The notes beneath the pieces are model-generated. The model did no database searches and was not told where the DNA came from. It saw only the letters and a list, made by a program, of their open reading frames with translations. Below are positions 47,092-56,300 of a stretch of DNA of 64,000 nt, piece by piece. The translations under genes were made by a program, and so were the position numbers. Each line of letters starts with the position of its first letter. Within the stretch, counting starts at the first letter, position 1. Origin of the DNA: Aquabacter sediminis (GTDB lineage: Bacteria; Pseudomonadota; Alphaproteobacteria; Rhizobiales; Xanthobacteraceae); contig NZ_JARBFX010000007.1 in the NCBI RefSeq assembly GCF_028863665.1, positions 62,001 to 126,000 on the forward strand. The letters run 5' to 3'.

Positions 47092-47939
47092 CCTCTCCCA
47101 AGCTGTGCATCATCGGCCAGCCCGTGGCCTATTCCCGCTCGCCCTTGCTCCATGGCTATTGGATGGAAAAGCACGGGCTGGCCGGCAGCTATGGCCGCGA
47201 GGAGGTGCCGCTGGATGGCGCGGCGGATTTCTTCGCCGGCTTCATTGCGCGCGGTTACACGGGCGGCAACGTTACCGCCCCGGACAAGGAAGTGGCCTTC
47301 CGCGCGGTGGCCCATGCGGACGAGACCGCCCGCGCGCTGGGCGCGGTGAACACCCTTTGGGTGGAAGACGGCCGCCTCATGGGGGGCAATACGGATGTCT
47401 ATGGCTTCATCGCCAATCTCGACGCCAATGCCCCCGGCTGGCGGCAGGCGGACCGGCCGGTGGTGGTGCTGGGGGCGGGCGGGGCTTCGCGCGCCATTCT
47501 GTTCGGGCTCCTGAAGGCGGGGGTGGAGCGCATTCACCTCGCCAACCGGACGCTGGAAAAGGCCGAAACGCTGGCCGGCTTGTTTGGCCCCAAGGTCACC
47601 GCCCTCCCCCTCGCCGACGTGACGCGGCCCATGGCGGAGGCCGGGGTCCTGGTGAACACCACCTCGCTGGGCATGAAGGGCCATCCGCCGTTGGATCTCG
47701 ACCTCTCTGTCCTGCCGGACGATGCGGTGGTGACCGATGCGGTCTATGTGCCCTTGGAAACACCGCTCCTGAAGGCCGCGCGGGCACGGGGGCTCAGGGT
47801 GGTGGATGGGCTCGGCATGCTCCTCCACCAGGGTGTGCCCGGCTTCGAGCGCTGGTTCGGCGTGCGGCCGGAGGTGGACGAGGCCTTGCGCGCCCGCCTG
47901 GTGGAAGACCTGCGCGCCAAGGGCCAGTTGGAGGCCTGA
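47088..47939 (+). CDS. aroE: Shikimate dehydrogenase
   Basis: 283 residues, GTG start overlapping the maf stop by 4 nt. The substrate site is [18 protein letters not shown]; the catalytic Lys is in [13 protein letters not shown] (Asp before Lys where His is common) and GNTDVYGF carries the paired Asp. NADP loop [13 protein letters not shown] and NRTLEKAE follow. It reduces 3-dehydroshikimate in aromatic amino acid synthesis. Confidence 0.95.
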   Translation: MTSPKLCIIGQPVAYSRSPLLHGYWMEKHGLAGSYGREEVPLDGAADFFAGFIARGYTGGNVTAPDKEVAFRAVAHADETARALGAVNTLWVEDGRLMGGNTDVYGFIANLDANAPGWRQADRPVVVLGAGGASRAILFGLLKAGVERIHLANRTLEKAETLAGLFGPKVTALPLADVTRPMAEAGVLVNTTSLGMKGHPPLDLDLSVLPDDAVVTDAVYVPLETPLLKAARARGLRVVDGLGMLLHQGVPGFERWFGVRPEVDEALRARLVEDLRAKGQLEA

Positions 47940-47941
47940 TC

Positions 47942-48538
47942 ATGTGGGTGCTCGGGCTCACCGGCTCCATCGGCATGGGCAAGTCCGCCACCGCCGGCAT
48001 GTTCCGCGCGCTGGGCGTGCCCGTTCATGACGCGGATGCCACCGTGCACGACCTTTATGCCAAGGAAGCGGTGGCCCCCGTGGAGGCCGCCTTTCCCGGC
48101 GTGGTGAAGGACGGACGGGTGGACCGCCCGGCCCTCTCCGCGCGTGTGCTGGGTGATGCCGATGCCATGAAGCGGCTGGAGGCCATCGTTCATCCTTTGG
48201 TGCGGGCGCGGGAAGAGGCGTTTCTCGCCAAGGCGCGGGCCGCCGGGGCGCGGCTGGTGGTGCTGGACATCCCCCTTCTCCTGGAAACGGGTTCGGCGGG
48301 CCGGGTGGATGCGGTGGCGGTGGTGAGCGCTCCGGCAGAGGTGCAGAAGTCCCGCGTGCTGGCGCGCCCCGGCATGAGCGAGGAGCGCTTCGCCCTCATC
48401 CTCGCCAAGCAGGTGCCCGACGCCGAGAAGCGCCGCCGTGCCCATTTCCTGATCGATACCGGACGCGGCTTCGACGCCGCCCGGCATCAGGTGGCCGGCG
48501 TGGTGCGCGCCTTGAGCGGGCCGGGGCGGCGGGCTTAG
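47942..48538 (+). CDS. coaE: Dephospho-CoA kinase
   Basis: 198 residues, ATG 47942 two nt after the aroE stop. P-loop [38 protein letters not shown] and [11 protein letters not shown] (the CoaE lid and substrate motifs), then Arg-rich [13 protein letters not shown]. It catalyses the final step of CoA synthesis. The last ~10 residues are basic and variable. Confidence 0.95.
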   Translation: MWVLGLTGSIGMGKSATAGMFRALGVPVHDADATVHDLYAKEAVAPVEAAFPGVVKDGRVDRPALSARVLGDADAMKRLEAIVHPLVRAREEAFLAKARAAGARLVVLDIPLLLETGSAGRVDAVAVVSAPAEVQKSRVLARPGMSEERFALILAKQVPDAEKRRRAHFLIDTGRGFDAARHQVAGVVRALSGPGRRA

Positions 48539-48595
48539 GGAGAGACCGGGATTTCTGCCAAGCAACGGGCGGCCAGAAGACGTGCCGCTTCGTCT

Positions 48596-48626
48596 GTCAT
48601 GGCCGGGCTTGTCCCGGCCATCCACG
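48596..48626 (+). repeat. REP-like palindromic element, copy 1
   Basis: TGGCCGGG-CTTGT-CCCGGCCA hairpin within the frame GTCAT...TCCACG. Copies in reverse orientation occur at 48669-48700 and 52423-52451. It lies in the gap between coaE and dnaQ. Confidence 0.7.
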
Positions 48627-48668
48627 CGTGGCGCGCGCGGCGACCCAGGCTTCCGTCAGTCGGTTGGC

Positions 48669-48700
48669 CGTGGATGCCCGGGACGAGCCCGGGCATGACG
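48669..48700 (-). repeat. REP-like palindromic element, copy 2 (inverted)
   Basis: ATGCCCGGG-ACGAG-CCCGGGCAT hairpin bounded by CGTGG and GACGG. It is the reverse-oriented relative of copy 1, 42 nt away, so the two form a BIME-like pair. Confidence 0.7.
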
Positions 48701-48754
48701 GGCGTCCATGTGATATGGACGGCGTGATCCTCAAAGCCGCCCTCAGGAGGCCCC

Positions 48755-49480
48755 ATGCGCGAGATCGTGCTCGACACCGAAACCACGGGCCTGGAAGCCA
48801 ACAATGGCGACCGGGTGGTGGAGATCGGCTGCGTGGAGATGGTCAACCGCATCCTCACGGGCAATGTCTTCCACGTCTATCTGAACCCCGAGCGGGACAT
48901 GCCGGTGGAGGCGTTCAACGTCCATGGCCTGTCCAGCGAGTTCCTGGCCGACAAGCCCAAGTTCGCCGAGAAGGCGGACGAGTTCCTTGCCTTCATCGCC
49001 GATGACACGCTGGTCATCCACAATGCGGCGTTCGATATTGGCTTCCTGAATGCGGAGCTGGAGCGGGCCGGGCGGCCGGTCATCGCCCGCGACCGGGTGA
49101 TCGACACGCTGGCGCTCGCCCGCCGCAAGCATCCCGGCGGCCCCAATTCCCTCGACGTGCTGATGAGCCGCTATGGCATTGACAGCTCCAAGCGGGTGAA
49201 GCACGGGGCGCTGCTCGACGCGGAATTGCTGGCGGAGGTGTACAGCGAATTGCTGGGCGGCCGGCAGGCCATGCTGGTGGGCCTGGTGGACGAGGAGAAT
49301 GCCGCGCCCCGCCTCATGTCCGCCGAGAAAATCATCGCCCGCCAGCGACCGGTCCCCCTGCCCCCGCTTTTGACCGCCGACGAACTGGCCGCCCATGCCG
49401 CCTTCGTCGCCGAGATGGGCGAAAAGGCCATCTGGGCCACCTATGCCGAGCCCACCGCCGAGGCGCCGCCGGCAGCCTGA
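48755..49480 (+). CDS. dnaQ: DNA polymerase III epsilon subunit (3'-5' proofreading exonuclease)
   Basis: 241 residues. Exo [13 protein letters not shown], Exo II region [16 protein letters not shown] and Exo [18 protein letters not shown] supply the DEDDh catalytic residues. The C-terminal Pro/Ala-rich tail, about 60 residues, would bind the polymerase alpha subunit. Closes the origin-proximal ppsR-to-dnaQ gene string. Confidence 0.96.
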   Translation: MREIVLDTETTGLEANNGDRVVEIGCVEMVNRILTGNVFHVYLNPERDMPVEAFNVHGLSSEFLADKPKFAEKADEFLAFIADDTLVIHNAAFDIGFLNAELERAGRPVIARDRVIDTLALARRKHPGGPNSLDVLMSRYGIDSSKRVKHGALLDAELLAEVYSELLGGRQAMLVGLVDEENAAPRLMSAEKIIARQRPVPLPPLLTADELAAHAAFVAEMGEKAIWATYAEPTAEAPPAA

Positions 49481-49482
49481 AG

Positions 49483-50571
49483 CTACTCCTCCACCGGCGC
49501 GCGGATGTCCTTCAGGCGCGCCGCCAGTTCGGTGAGGTTCTCCAAAAGATGCTCGCAGGCAGCCACCGCCGCCGAGAGTTGGACGAGGCTTGCCCCATCT
49601 CCTGAAAAGGCGCCGGACTGGGCGAGACGGTCCATCTGGGCATCGAGCGCGGTGACCGCGCCGCTGGCGGTTTCCAGCGTGGCATCGATGTCGGTGCCCG
49701 TCTCGCCCCGCATGCTGGCGGCCAGCGCCCGCGCGACGGTGGCCAGTGCGGCGGCGGCGGCGGTGAGCGCCGGGCCGGCATCGCGGCCCAGCTCCTTGTC
49801 CATGGGGTGGGCCGACCCGCGCAGCAGCATGATGACCGTGTGCCAGAGCCGCCGGCCCCCGCGCACCAGGGGGGTCATGTCCCGGCTCTGGCTGAAGAAG
49901 AATCCGATCCTCTCGCGCTTGGCCTCCCCCGCTCGTGTGTCGGCGGCGCGCAGGGCGATGCGCACGCGGGTGTTGGTGGCATCGAGCGCGGAGGGGTCAA
50001 GCGTGCCCTCCACCAGCCCGCGCGCGCCGAGATCGATCAGTTCCGCGCACCCGTCCAGCACATCCGCCACATGGGGATAGAGATATTCCCGCGCCTTCGA
50101 GGGCAGCACCAGCAGCGCGCAGGCCAGCCCCACGGCGCCACCCAGCGAAATTTCCAGGATCCGCTCCAGCCCGGAAATCCAGGGATTCACATGGGAGGGA
50201 TCCGCCAGCATGACCACGCAGACGGTCACGGGCGCCAGCTTGTAGCTGGCGCTGCGGGCGGCGAGCATAGCCGCCAGGAAGGTGCCCAGCACCAGGAAGC
50301 CCAACGTGAGGGAAAAGGACGGGCCGGCCAGGATGGCGAAGCCCACCCCGATAACGCCGCCGGCCAGGGTGCCCAGGCATCGGTCGATGGCGATGGCCAG
50401 GCTCGCCCCCAGCGAGGACTGCACCACCAAGATGGCGCTCAGCACCGCCCAATAGCCCTTGGGCAAATCGAGCCACTCGGCCAGCAGATAGGCGAGGAAC
50501 GCCGCCACCGTGGCCCGCAGCGCGAGGCGGGCATCGGCCAGGGTGAAGCGGGGAAGGGCGGGCAGGCGCAT
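49483..50571 (-). CDS. FUSC-family inner-membrane transporter
   Basis: 362 residues. N-terminal half with six helices, opening RLALRATVAAFLAYLLAEWLDLPKGYWAVLSAILVVQSSLGAS, the FUSC/aromatic-acid-exporter signature. A cytoplasmic helical half (about 165-362) has four-helix-bundle character. Relatives export aromatic acids (AaeB) or fusaric acid. No partner adaptor (AaeA) is next to it, so the substrate is unknown. Converges with dnaQ, stops 2 nt apart. Confidence 0.82.
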   Translation of the reverse strand: MRLPALPRFTLADARLALRATVAAFLAYLLAEWLDLPKGYWAVLSAILVVQSSLGASLAIAIDRCLGTLAGGVIGVGFAILAGPSFSLTLGFLVLGTFLAAMLAARSASYKLAPVTVCVVMLADPSHVNPWISGLERILEISLGGAVGLACALLVLPSKAREYLYPHVADVLDGCAELIDLGARGLVEGTLDPSALDATNTRVRIALRAADTRAGEAKRERIGFFFSQSRDMTPLVRGGRRLWHTVIMLLRGSAHPMDKELGRDAGPALTAAAAALATVARALAASMRGETGTDIDATLETASGAVTALDAQMDRLAQSGAFSGDGASLVQLSAAVAACEHLLENLTELAARLKDIRAPVEE

Positions 50572-50760
50572 GGGGCGGGGTCTCGCGCGGGGCCATTGGA
50601 GATCCTGTCTCAGAATGGGTCTACACTGGATTGCCCCGTCCGACCGGAGTGAATTTTTCCGTTCGCACGAAGACCGGCTATAGGAAAGCCGGCCCGCCCT
50701 GCGGGAACCTTCGCCGCGCCTGGGCCTTCACCGGGATGGATGGGTTCCCGGCGGGCCGGG

Positions 50761-51666
50761 ATGACAAAGGCGGGGCTCGGGTCGAAGGTGAAGATCATCG
50801 TCAGATGCTATCGCGTCGTCATGGATGCCTTCTGGAGCTTCGTGGCCGATGACGGCTGGGCCATCGCCAGCCACATCGCCCTTTCCGCGCTCATGTCGCT
50901 GTTCCCGTTCCTGATCTTCGTCACGTCGCTGGCCGCCTTCCTGGATCTGCGGCCGCTGGCCAACGAGACCATCCAGCTCATCCTGGACACCTGGCCCCAG
51001 CAGGTGGCCGAGCCCATCGCCCGCGAGATTTACAACGTGGTCAACCATGTGCGCACGGACCTGCTGACCTTCGGCGTGGCGCTGGCGCTCTATTTCTCCT
51101 CCAACGGCATTGAGAGCCTGCGCATCGGCCTCAACCGGGCCTATCAGGTGGCCGAGCGGCGGACCTGGTACCAGCTGCGGCTGGAATCCATCGCCTTCGT
51201 GGTGATCGGGGCGGCCGGCATGCTCGCTCTGTCCTTCTTCGTCGTGCTCGGCCCCCTGCTCTGGGAAAAGACGGTGCAGCATGTGCCGGCCCTCAAGCCG
51301 TTCGGCAACGTCGTCACCCTCATCCGCATCGCCAGCACCAGTGTGATCCTGATCATCGGCCTGCTGGTGGCCCATCTGTGGCTGCCGGCGGGACGGCGCA
51401 GCCTGTTGCAGGTGGCGCCGGGCATCCTGCTCACTTTGATCCTGTGGCTGGTGGCGGCCACCGTGTTCGGCATGTACCTGGCCGAGTTCGCGGGCAATTA
51501 TGTCACCACCTATGCGGGCCTCGCCTCGGTGATGGTGGCCCTGGTCTTCCTCTATCTCAGCGCCACCATCTTCATCTTCGGCGGCGAGTTCAACGCTGCC
51601 ATCGCCCGGGCACGCGAAGCGGCGACCCAGCGGCATCTGGCCGCCCTCGCCAAGGCCCGCGAGTGA
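50761..51666 (+). CDS. YihY/BrkB-family membrane protein
   Basis: 301 residues from ATG 50761; other in-frame starts exist at 50740 and 50821. Six helices with family motifs DDGWAIASHIALSALMSLFPFLIF, YFSSNGIESLRIGLNRAY, VVLGPLLWEKTV and YVTTYAGLASVMVALVFLYLSATIFIFGGEFNAA. Formerly called ribonuclease BN, a name now withdrawn; function remains unclear. mmcB follows 2 nt after its stop. Confidence 0.88.
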   Translation: MTKAGLGSKVKIIVRCYRVVMDAFWSFVADDGWAIASHIALSALMSLFPFLIFVTSLAAFLDLRPLANETIQLILDTWPQQVAEPIAREIYNVVNHVRTDLLTFGVALALYFSSNGIESLRIGLNRAYQVAERRTWYQLRLESIAFVVIGAAGMLALSFFVVLGPLLWEKTVQHVPALKPFGNVVTLIRIASTSVILIIGLLVAHLWLPAGRRSLLQVAPGILLTLILWLVAATVFGMYLAEFAGNYVTTYAGLASVMVALVFLYLSATIFIFGGEFNAAIARAREAATQRHLAALAKARE

Positions 51667-51668
51667 CC

Positions 51669-52154
51669 ATGACGGCCCCTCCGAACCTGCCTGTCCCAAA
51701 GCCCGACGGACGCCAATCCCCCACCGCCTTGGCGCTCCAGCGCGGCGTGCTGCGCCATTTCGCGGCGCTGGGGCTCATGGGCATTCCTGAATTCTGCCTG
51801 GCGTCGGGCCGGCGGGCGGACATCGCGGCCCTTGATGGCAAGGGCGAGATCACCATCGTGGAGATCAAGTCGTCGGTGGCCGATTTCCGCGCCGATGCCA
51901 AATGGCCGGACTACCGGGCCTATTGCGACCGGCTCCTGTTCGCGGTGACCGTGGATTTCCCGGTCGAGATCCTGCCCGAGGAGGTGGGCATCCTGGTGGG
52001 CGACGCCTTTGGCGCCCATGTGCTGCGCCCGCCGCCGCTTCATGCGCTGCCGGCGGCCACCCGCAAGACCCTGCTCATCCGCCTCGCCCGCGCCGCCGCC
52101 GCTCGCCTTGCCGCGCTGCATGATCCGGATCTGCGGCCTTATGCGGATCTGTGA
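51669..52154 (+). CDS. mmcB: MmcB-family DNA repair protein
   Basis: 161 residues. PD-(D/E)XK-like core: RRADIAALD, then ITIVEIKSSVADFRADAKWPDYRAYCDRLLFAV with E-x-K, a DUF2161-type nuclease fold. The Caulobacter homologue MmcB is an SOS-regulated protein giving mitomycin C resistance. No LexA box was seen next to this copy, which appears cotranscribed with yihY. Confidence 0.82.
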   Translation: MTAPPNLPVPKPDGRQSPTALALQRGVLRHFAALGLMGIPEFCLASGRRADIAALDGKGEITIVEIKSSVADFRADAKWPDYRAYCDRLLFAVTVDFPVEILPEEVGILVGDAFGAHVLRPPPLHALPAATRKTLLIRLARAAAARLAALHDPDLRPYADL

Positions 52155-52230
52155 GCGGTGCAGTGGACAAAGGGCGACGGCTAAGCCAGGCGCGGGGCCC
52201 GTTGGGCGCTCGCCCACGCTTTCCCGCTGA

Positions 52231-52267
52231 CCCCCTCCCCAACCCTCCCCCGCTTCGCGGGAGAGGG
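52231..52267 (+). repeat. Long inverted repeat, left arm
   Basis: Begins CCCCCTCCCCAACCCTCC and contains CGCTTCGCGG. Its exact reverse complement lies at 52336-52372; the 68-nt gap lets the transcript fold into a very long hairpin. It resembles a BIME of two inverted REP units. Confidence 0.75.
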
Positions 52268-52335
52268 AGTGGGACCCGCGAGCGGAACGGGTTGTTTGAA
52301 CCTGACGGACGCTGCCGCTCCCGGCGCAACGAACG

Positions 52336-52372
52336 CCCTCTCCCGCGAAGCGGGGGAGGGTTGGGGAGGGGG
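52336..52372 (-). repeat. Long inverted repeat, right arm
   Basis: Exact 37-nt reverse complement of 52231-52267, ending GGTTGGGGAGGGGG. Each arm also carries its own small palindrome around CCGCGAAGCGG. Confidence 0.75.
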
Positions 52373-52422
52373 CGAACCGGGAGCGTCGGGATGGACGCAG
52401 GGTGAGGAGCGGGCCTGCACCC

Positions 52423-52451
52423 TCATGCCGGGACAAGCCCGGCCATGACGG
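52423..52451 (-). repeat. REP-like palindromic element, copy 3
   Basis: CATGCCGGG-ACAAG-CCCGGCCATGACGG matches the reverse orientation of the element at 48596-48626, with one base lost in the left arm. Confidence 0.65.
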
Positions 52452-52473
52452 ATGAAGTGGCCATGAAACAGCC

Positions 52474-53028
52474 TCAGCGCGGGGCGCGCTTGGCCAGGAT
52501 GCGCTGGAGCGTGCGGCGGTGCATGGAAAGGCGGCGGGCCGTCTCGGAGACGTTGCGGCCGCACAATTCATAGACCCGCTGGATGTGCTCCCATCGCACC
52601 CGGTCCGCCGACATGGGGTTTTCCGGCGGCGAGGGCTTGTGATCCGCGTTCGCCATGAGGGCGGCGACCACGTCGTCCGCATCGGCCGGCTTGGCCAGAT
52701 AGTCCACCGCGCCCAGCTTCACCGCCGTCACCGCGGTGGCGATGTTGCCATAGCCGGTGAGCACGATGGCGCGGGCTTCGGGCTTCGCCTTCTGCAAGGC
52801 GGAGATGACGTCGAGCCCGCTGCCGTCGCCGAGCCGCATGTCCACCACCGCATAGGCCGGGGCAGCAGTCTCCACCTTGGCGAGGCCATCGGCCACGCTC
52901 TCGGCGGTGCTGACGGTGAAGCCGCGCGTTTCCATGGCGCGGGCGAGGCGCTGGAGGAAGGAGCGGTCGTCATCGACGATGAGAACGGACGGGTCTCCCT
53001 CTGGGGCCATCTGGACGGGTTCAGTCAT
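52474..53028 (-). CDS. regA: Redox response regulator RegA/ActR/PrrA
   Basis: 184 residues from ATG 53028 (MTEPVQMAPEGDPSVLIVDDDRSFLQRLARAMETRGF), the exact usual length. Phospho-acceptor Asp in VVDMRLGDGSG, Lys in YLAKPADADDV, a Pro linker (SPPENPMSADRVRWEHIQRVYE) and a Fis-type HTH CGRNVSETARRLSMHRRTLQRIL. A global regulator of photosynthesis, respiration, CO2 and N2 fixation in alphaproteobacteria. Lies downstream of regB on the same strand rather than divergent from it. Confidence 0.95.
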   Translation of the reverse strand: MTEPVQMAPEGDPSVLIVDDDRSFLQRLARAMETRGFTVSTAESVADGLAKVETAAPAYAVVDMRLGDGSGLDVISALQKAKPEARAIVLTGYGNIATAVTAVKLGAVDYLAKPADADDVVAALMANADHKPSPPENPMSADRVRWEHIQRVYELCGRNVSETARRLSMHRRTLQRILAKRAPR

Positions 53029-53329
53029 GGTCAAATTCCTTCGGACTCGGCTTTCTTTGCAGCGTCCCGTCACTTCAAACCATGCGCCGGATCAAAGGTT
53101 CATGGTCGGACGTACACCGGCTGTCCCTGGAGTGCGGGACCGCCGCCGTGCCGTTGCGGGCACGGCACCTACGCGAAGCCTTAAACGTTCCTCCGCAGCG
53201 ACCATGACCCATTGGCGTCGATTTGTCGCGTGATGGCGCGCACAAACCGCCGTTTTCCCGCCGAAAAAGCCGGGAAGCGTCATCTAAGCCATTCAAATGT
53301 CGAGGGGAGCGCGGATCGGCCCGCGCGCC
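53029..53329. other. 301-nt gap between regB stop and regA start
   Basis: No gene; notably no senC, which accompanies regA in purple bacteria. A hairpin GTGCCGT-TGCGGGC-ACGGCAC at 53148-53168 and a promoter for regA are the likely contents. Confidence 0.4.
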
Positions 53330-54655
53330 TCAGCTCTCCAGGGCCACGGCATTGCGCATCCAGGAGATGCGCACCTGCGCGCCATGGGCGGGGGCAGGGC
53401 GGTTTTCCACCCACAGGCTTGCGCCGGTGCGCTCCAGCAGGGTCTTGGCGATGAAAAATCCAAGGCCGAGCCCACTTTCCTCGTCCGCCGCCTCGCGGTC
53501 GCGGGCCCGGCTCGTCACATAGGGCTGGCCGATGCGATCGGAGACCTCCGGCGAAAAGCCCGGCCCGTCGTCGGAGACTGTGATCTCCATGCGGGTGGTG
53601 GTCCAGCGCGCTTCCAGCTCCACGCGGCTGTCGGCGAAGTCCACCGCATTCTCCACCAGATTGCCGAGGCCGTAGATGAGGCCGGGATTGCGGTCCATCA
53701 CCGGCTCGTCGGTGCGGTCCTCCGGCAGGTGAACGGTGATGGTGATGCCGAAATCCCGATGGGGACCGACCACCTCCTCCAGAAGGAGCGAGAGGGGCAT
53801 GCGGTCGAAGGGGGCATCGCCAGAGCCCAGCGAGGTCAGCTTCTGGAGGATGTCCCGGCACCGGCGCACCTGGTCGCGCAGGAGCACGATGTCTTCCGCA
53901 TGGGGATCGTCGGGCGTGCAGGAGCGCTCCATCTCCTTCACCACCAGGGCGATGGTGGCGAGCGGCGTGCCCAGCTCATGGGCGGCGGCGGCGGCGAGGC
54001 CGTCGAGCTGGGAGAGGTGCTGCTCGCGGGCGAGCACCAGTTCGGTGGCGGCGAGCGCATCGGCCAGCTCCCGCGCCTCCTCCGCCACCCGCCAGGAATG
54101 CAGGCCGATGAAGCCGATGGCCACCGACAGCGCCACCCAGGTGCCGGCCAGGAACAGGTTCGGCAGTTCCGGCTCGCTCGGCCCCATCCAGGGGAGCGGC
54201 TGGTGCCAGAGCCCCACGATGCCGGCGCAGAACACCGCGAAGACGCCCAGAAGCACGGTGGTGGTCCAGGACAGGGCGGTGGCCGAGATCATCACCGGCG
54301 CCAGGAACAGAAGCGCGAACGGATTGTTCAATCCCCCCGTGAGGTACAAGAGGGCGGTGAGTTGCAGCACGTCATAGGCGAGGAGGGGTCCCGCGGCCAC
54401 GTCCGAGAGCCGTCGCGCCACCGGAAAGCGCACCCGCAGCAGGATGTTGAGCACCACCGAGAGGCCCACCACCGCAAGGCACGGGGCGAGCGGCAAGGGA
54501 AAGCCCAGCAGCAGATAGACCACCAGGATGGAGAGCGTCTGCCCGGCCACCGCCAGCCAGCGCAGGCGGATCAGCGTGTCGAGCCGAAGACCGAGAGATC
54601 TTCCGTTGGGGAAGCTTGCAAAAGCCGATGGCATGGCGCGTGCGGGCCGTTTCAC
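53330..54655 (-). CDS. regB: Redox sensor histidine kinase RegB/ActS/PrrB
   Basis: 441 residues. Six N-terminal helices carry the ubiquinone-binding GGLNNPF. The H box AAAHELGTPLATIALVVKE follows, and 40 residues after its His comes Cys in QVRRCRDIL, the position of the redox-active Cys265 of Rhodobacter RegB. HATPase motifs are LVENAVDFA, DDGPGFSP and GLGLGFFIAKTLLERTG. Both known sensing features are therefore intact. Phosphorylates RegA, encoded 301 nt downstream. Confidence 0.95.
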   Translation of the reverse strand: MKRPARAMPSAFASFPNGRSLGLRLDTLIRLRWLAVAGQTLSILVVYLLLGFPLPLAPCLAVVGLSVVLNILLRVRFPVARRLSDVAAGPLLAYDVLQLTALLYLTGGLNNPFALLFLAPVMISATALSWTTTVLLGVFAVFCAGIVGLWHQPLPWMGPSEPELPNLFLAGTWVALSVAIGFIGLHSWRVAEEARELADALAATELVLAREQHLSQLDGLAAAAAHELGTPLATIALVVKEMERSCTPDDPHAEDIVLLRDQVRRCRDILQKLTSLGSGDAPFDRMPLSLLLEEVVGPHRDFGITITVHLPEDRTDEPVMDRNPGLIYGLGNLVENAVDFADSRVELEARWTTTRMEITVSDDGPGFSPEVSDRIGQPYVTSRARDREAADEESGLGLGFFIAKTLLERTGASLWVENRPAPAHGAQVRISWMRNAVALES

Positions 54656-54697
54656 TCAGTGGTTGGTTAGTTTCAGGAAAGCAATCTTGTGCATCAT

Positions 54698-54710
54698 GAC
54701 GTGTCACGTC
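54698..54710. promoter_or_regulatory. Palindrome GACGTG-T-CACGTC between regB and phaZ
   Basis: Perfect 6+1+6 dyad, 43 nt upstream of regB and about 80 nt upstream of the divergent phaZ. Well placed to be an operator for either gene; the cognate regulator is unknown. Confidence 0.4.
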
Positions 54711-54788
54711 TGAGGGATCTTTGGCGGAGATTGACGGTTTGACACTTTGACGACACCTTCGACGGAACAACACAATCGAGGAACGACC

Positions 54789-56150
54789 ATGGCCATCGGT
54801 GAGTTCAGCGGCCCGGCCCGTCTGCCCGGAAGTGGCAGCGCAGCGCTCTCGTCACCCCTGTACTGGATGTACGAGATGACGCACGCCGCGCTCAATCCAT
54901 CGCGCGCCCTGGCGGATGCGAGCCGTCTCATTTTCGAGAACCCCCTCAATCCGGCCGCCCACACCACCATGGGCAAGTCCATGGCGGCTGCCATCGAGCT
55001 GTTCGAGCGCACGACGCGGCGCTATGCCAAGCCCGACTGGCGCCTCACCCATACCGTGGTGGGCGGGGAGCGGATACCCGTTCACGTCAATACCGTATGG
55101 TCCCGGCCGTTTTGTCGCCTGCTGCATTTCGAGCGCGCCTTTTCCCAGCCGCCGCGCCGCCCGCAGCCGCGCCTGGTGGTGGTGGCGCCCATGTCCGGCC
55201 ATCACGCCACGCTCCTGCGCGGCACGGTGGAAGCCTTCCTGCCCACCCACGACGTCTATGTGACCGACTGGATCGACGCCAAGCTGGTACCCCTCTCGGA
55301 AGGCCATTTCAGCCTGTCGGACTATGTGGACTACCTCATCTCCATCTTCCACCGCATGGGCGGCGACTGTCATGTGCTGGCGGTCTGCCAGCCGGCGGTG
55401 CCCGTTCTCATGGCCATCGCGCGCATGGAAGAAGAGGGTGACCCGCTGGCCCCCAAGTCCATGGTGCTCATGGGCGGCCCCATCGACACCCGGCAGGCGC
55501 CCACCGCCGTGAACCGGCTCGCCGAGAGCAAGGGCATCGATTTCTTCCGCCGCAATGTCATCACCACCGTGCCCTGGCCCCATGCGGGCGCCATGCGGCA
55601 GGTCTATCCGGGCTTCCTGCAGCTGAACGGCTTCATGAGCATGAACCTGGATCGCCATCTCCAGGCTCATTACGACCTGTTCCGCCATCTCATCCAGGGC
55701 GACGGCGATTCCGCCGAGAAGCACCGCGAATTCTATGACGAGTATCTGGCGGTGATGGACCTGTCCGCCGAGTTCTATCTGGAGACGGTGGAGCAGGTGT
55801 TCATCCGCCATGCCCTTCCCAAGGGCGAGATGTTCCATCACGGCGCCCGCGTGCGGCCGGAGACCATCCGCAACGTGGCGCTCATGACCGTGGAAGGCGA
55901 GAAGGACGACATTTCCGGCGTCGGCCAGACCTATGCCGCCCACACCTTGTGCCCGCTGATCCCGGACGAGAAGCGCGCCCATTGGGTGCAGCCGGGCGTC
56001 GGCCATTATGGCGTCTTCAACGGCTCGCGCTTCCGCTCGGAAATCGCGCCGCGCATTTCCGATTTCATCCTGTCGAACAACTGGCCGCGCAACCGCGACA
56101 ACGTGGTCACGCCCCGGTTCGGCGATCGGGCCGCGCCCGGCGCGGAATGA
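54789..56150 (+). CDS. phaZ: Intracellular polyhydroxyalkanoate depolymerase
   Basis: 453 residues from ATG 54789, with GAGGAAC upstream. Opening SSPLYWMYEMTHAALNPSRALAD and PHHB-depolymerase C-terminal domain (VALMTVEGEKDDISGVGQTYAAHTLC, HWVQPGVGHYGVFNGSRFR). The nucleophile is Cys in VLAVCQPAVPVL, as in Ralstonia PhaZ1, rather than a lipase Ser. It mobilises PHB granules to hydroxybutyrate, which connects with hbd at 17411-18292. Divergent from regB. Confidence 0.92.
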   Translation: MAIGEFSGPARLPGSGSAALSSPLYWMYEMTHAALNPSRALADASRLIFENPLNPAAHTTMGKSMAAAIELFERTTRRYAKPDWRLTHTVVGGERIPVHVNTVWSRPFCRLLHFERAFSQPPRRPQPRLVVVAPMSGHHATLLRGTVEAFLPTHDVYVTDWIDAKLVPLSEGHFSLSDYVDYLISIFHRMGGDCHVLAVCQPAVPVLMAIARMEEEGDPLAPKSMVLMGGPIDTRQAPTAVNRLAESKGIDFFRRNVITTVPWPHAGAMRQVYPGFLQLNGFMSMNLDRHLQAHYDLFRHLIQGDGDSAEKHREFYDEYLAVMDLSAEFYLETVEQVFIRHALPKGEMFHHGARVRPETIRNVALMTVEGEKDDISGVGQTYAAHTLCPLIPDEKRAHWVQPGVGHYGVFNGSRFRSEIAPRISDFILSNNWPRNRDNVVTPRFGDRAAPGAE

Positions 56151-56300
56151 AAGCGGCCCGCGAAGTCTCGCGGGCGTCTTTCACAATCTTTCGCTGTTCT
56201 TCCCGCTTAAGCCGGTAAGGGCTGGAACCTTTTGGCCGATCCCCAGCCAATTGGCATCGAGGACTAGCGCATCTGAGCGAATTCCCCCACATTTCCTGAA

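Larger units (their letters stand above)
52155..52473. other. 319-nt repeat-rich gap between convergent mmcB and regA
   Basis: No gene. It contains a 37-bp inverted repeat pair (52231-52267 and 52336-52372) and one REP-like element (52423-52451), so most of the interval is palindromic repeat. Confidence 0.6.
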
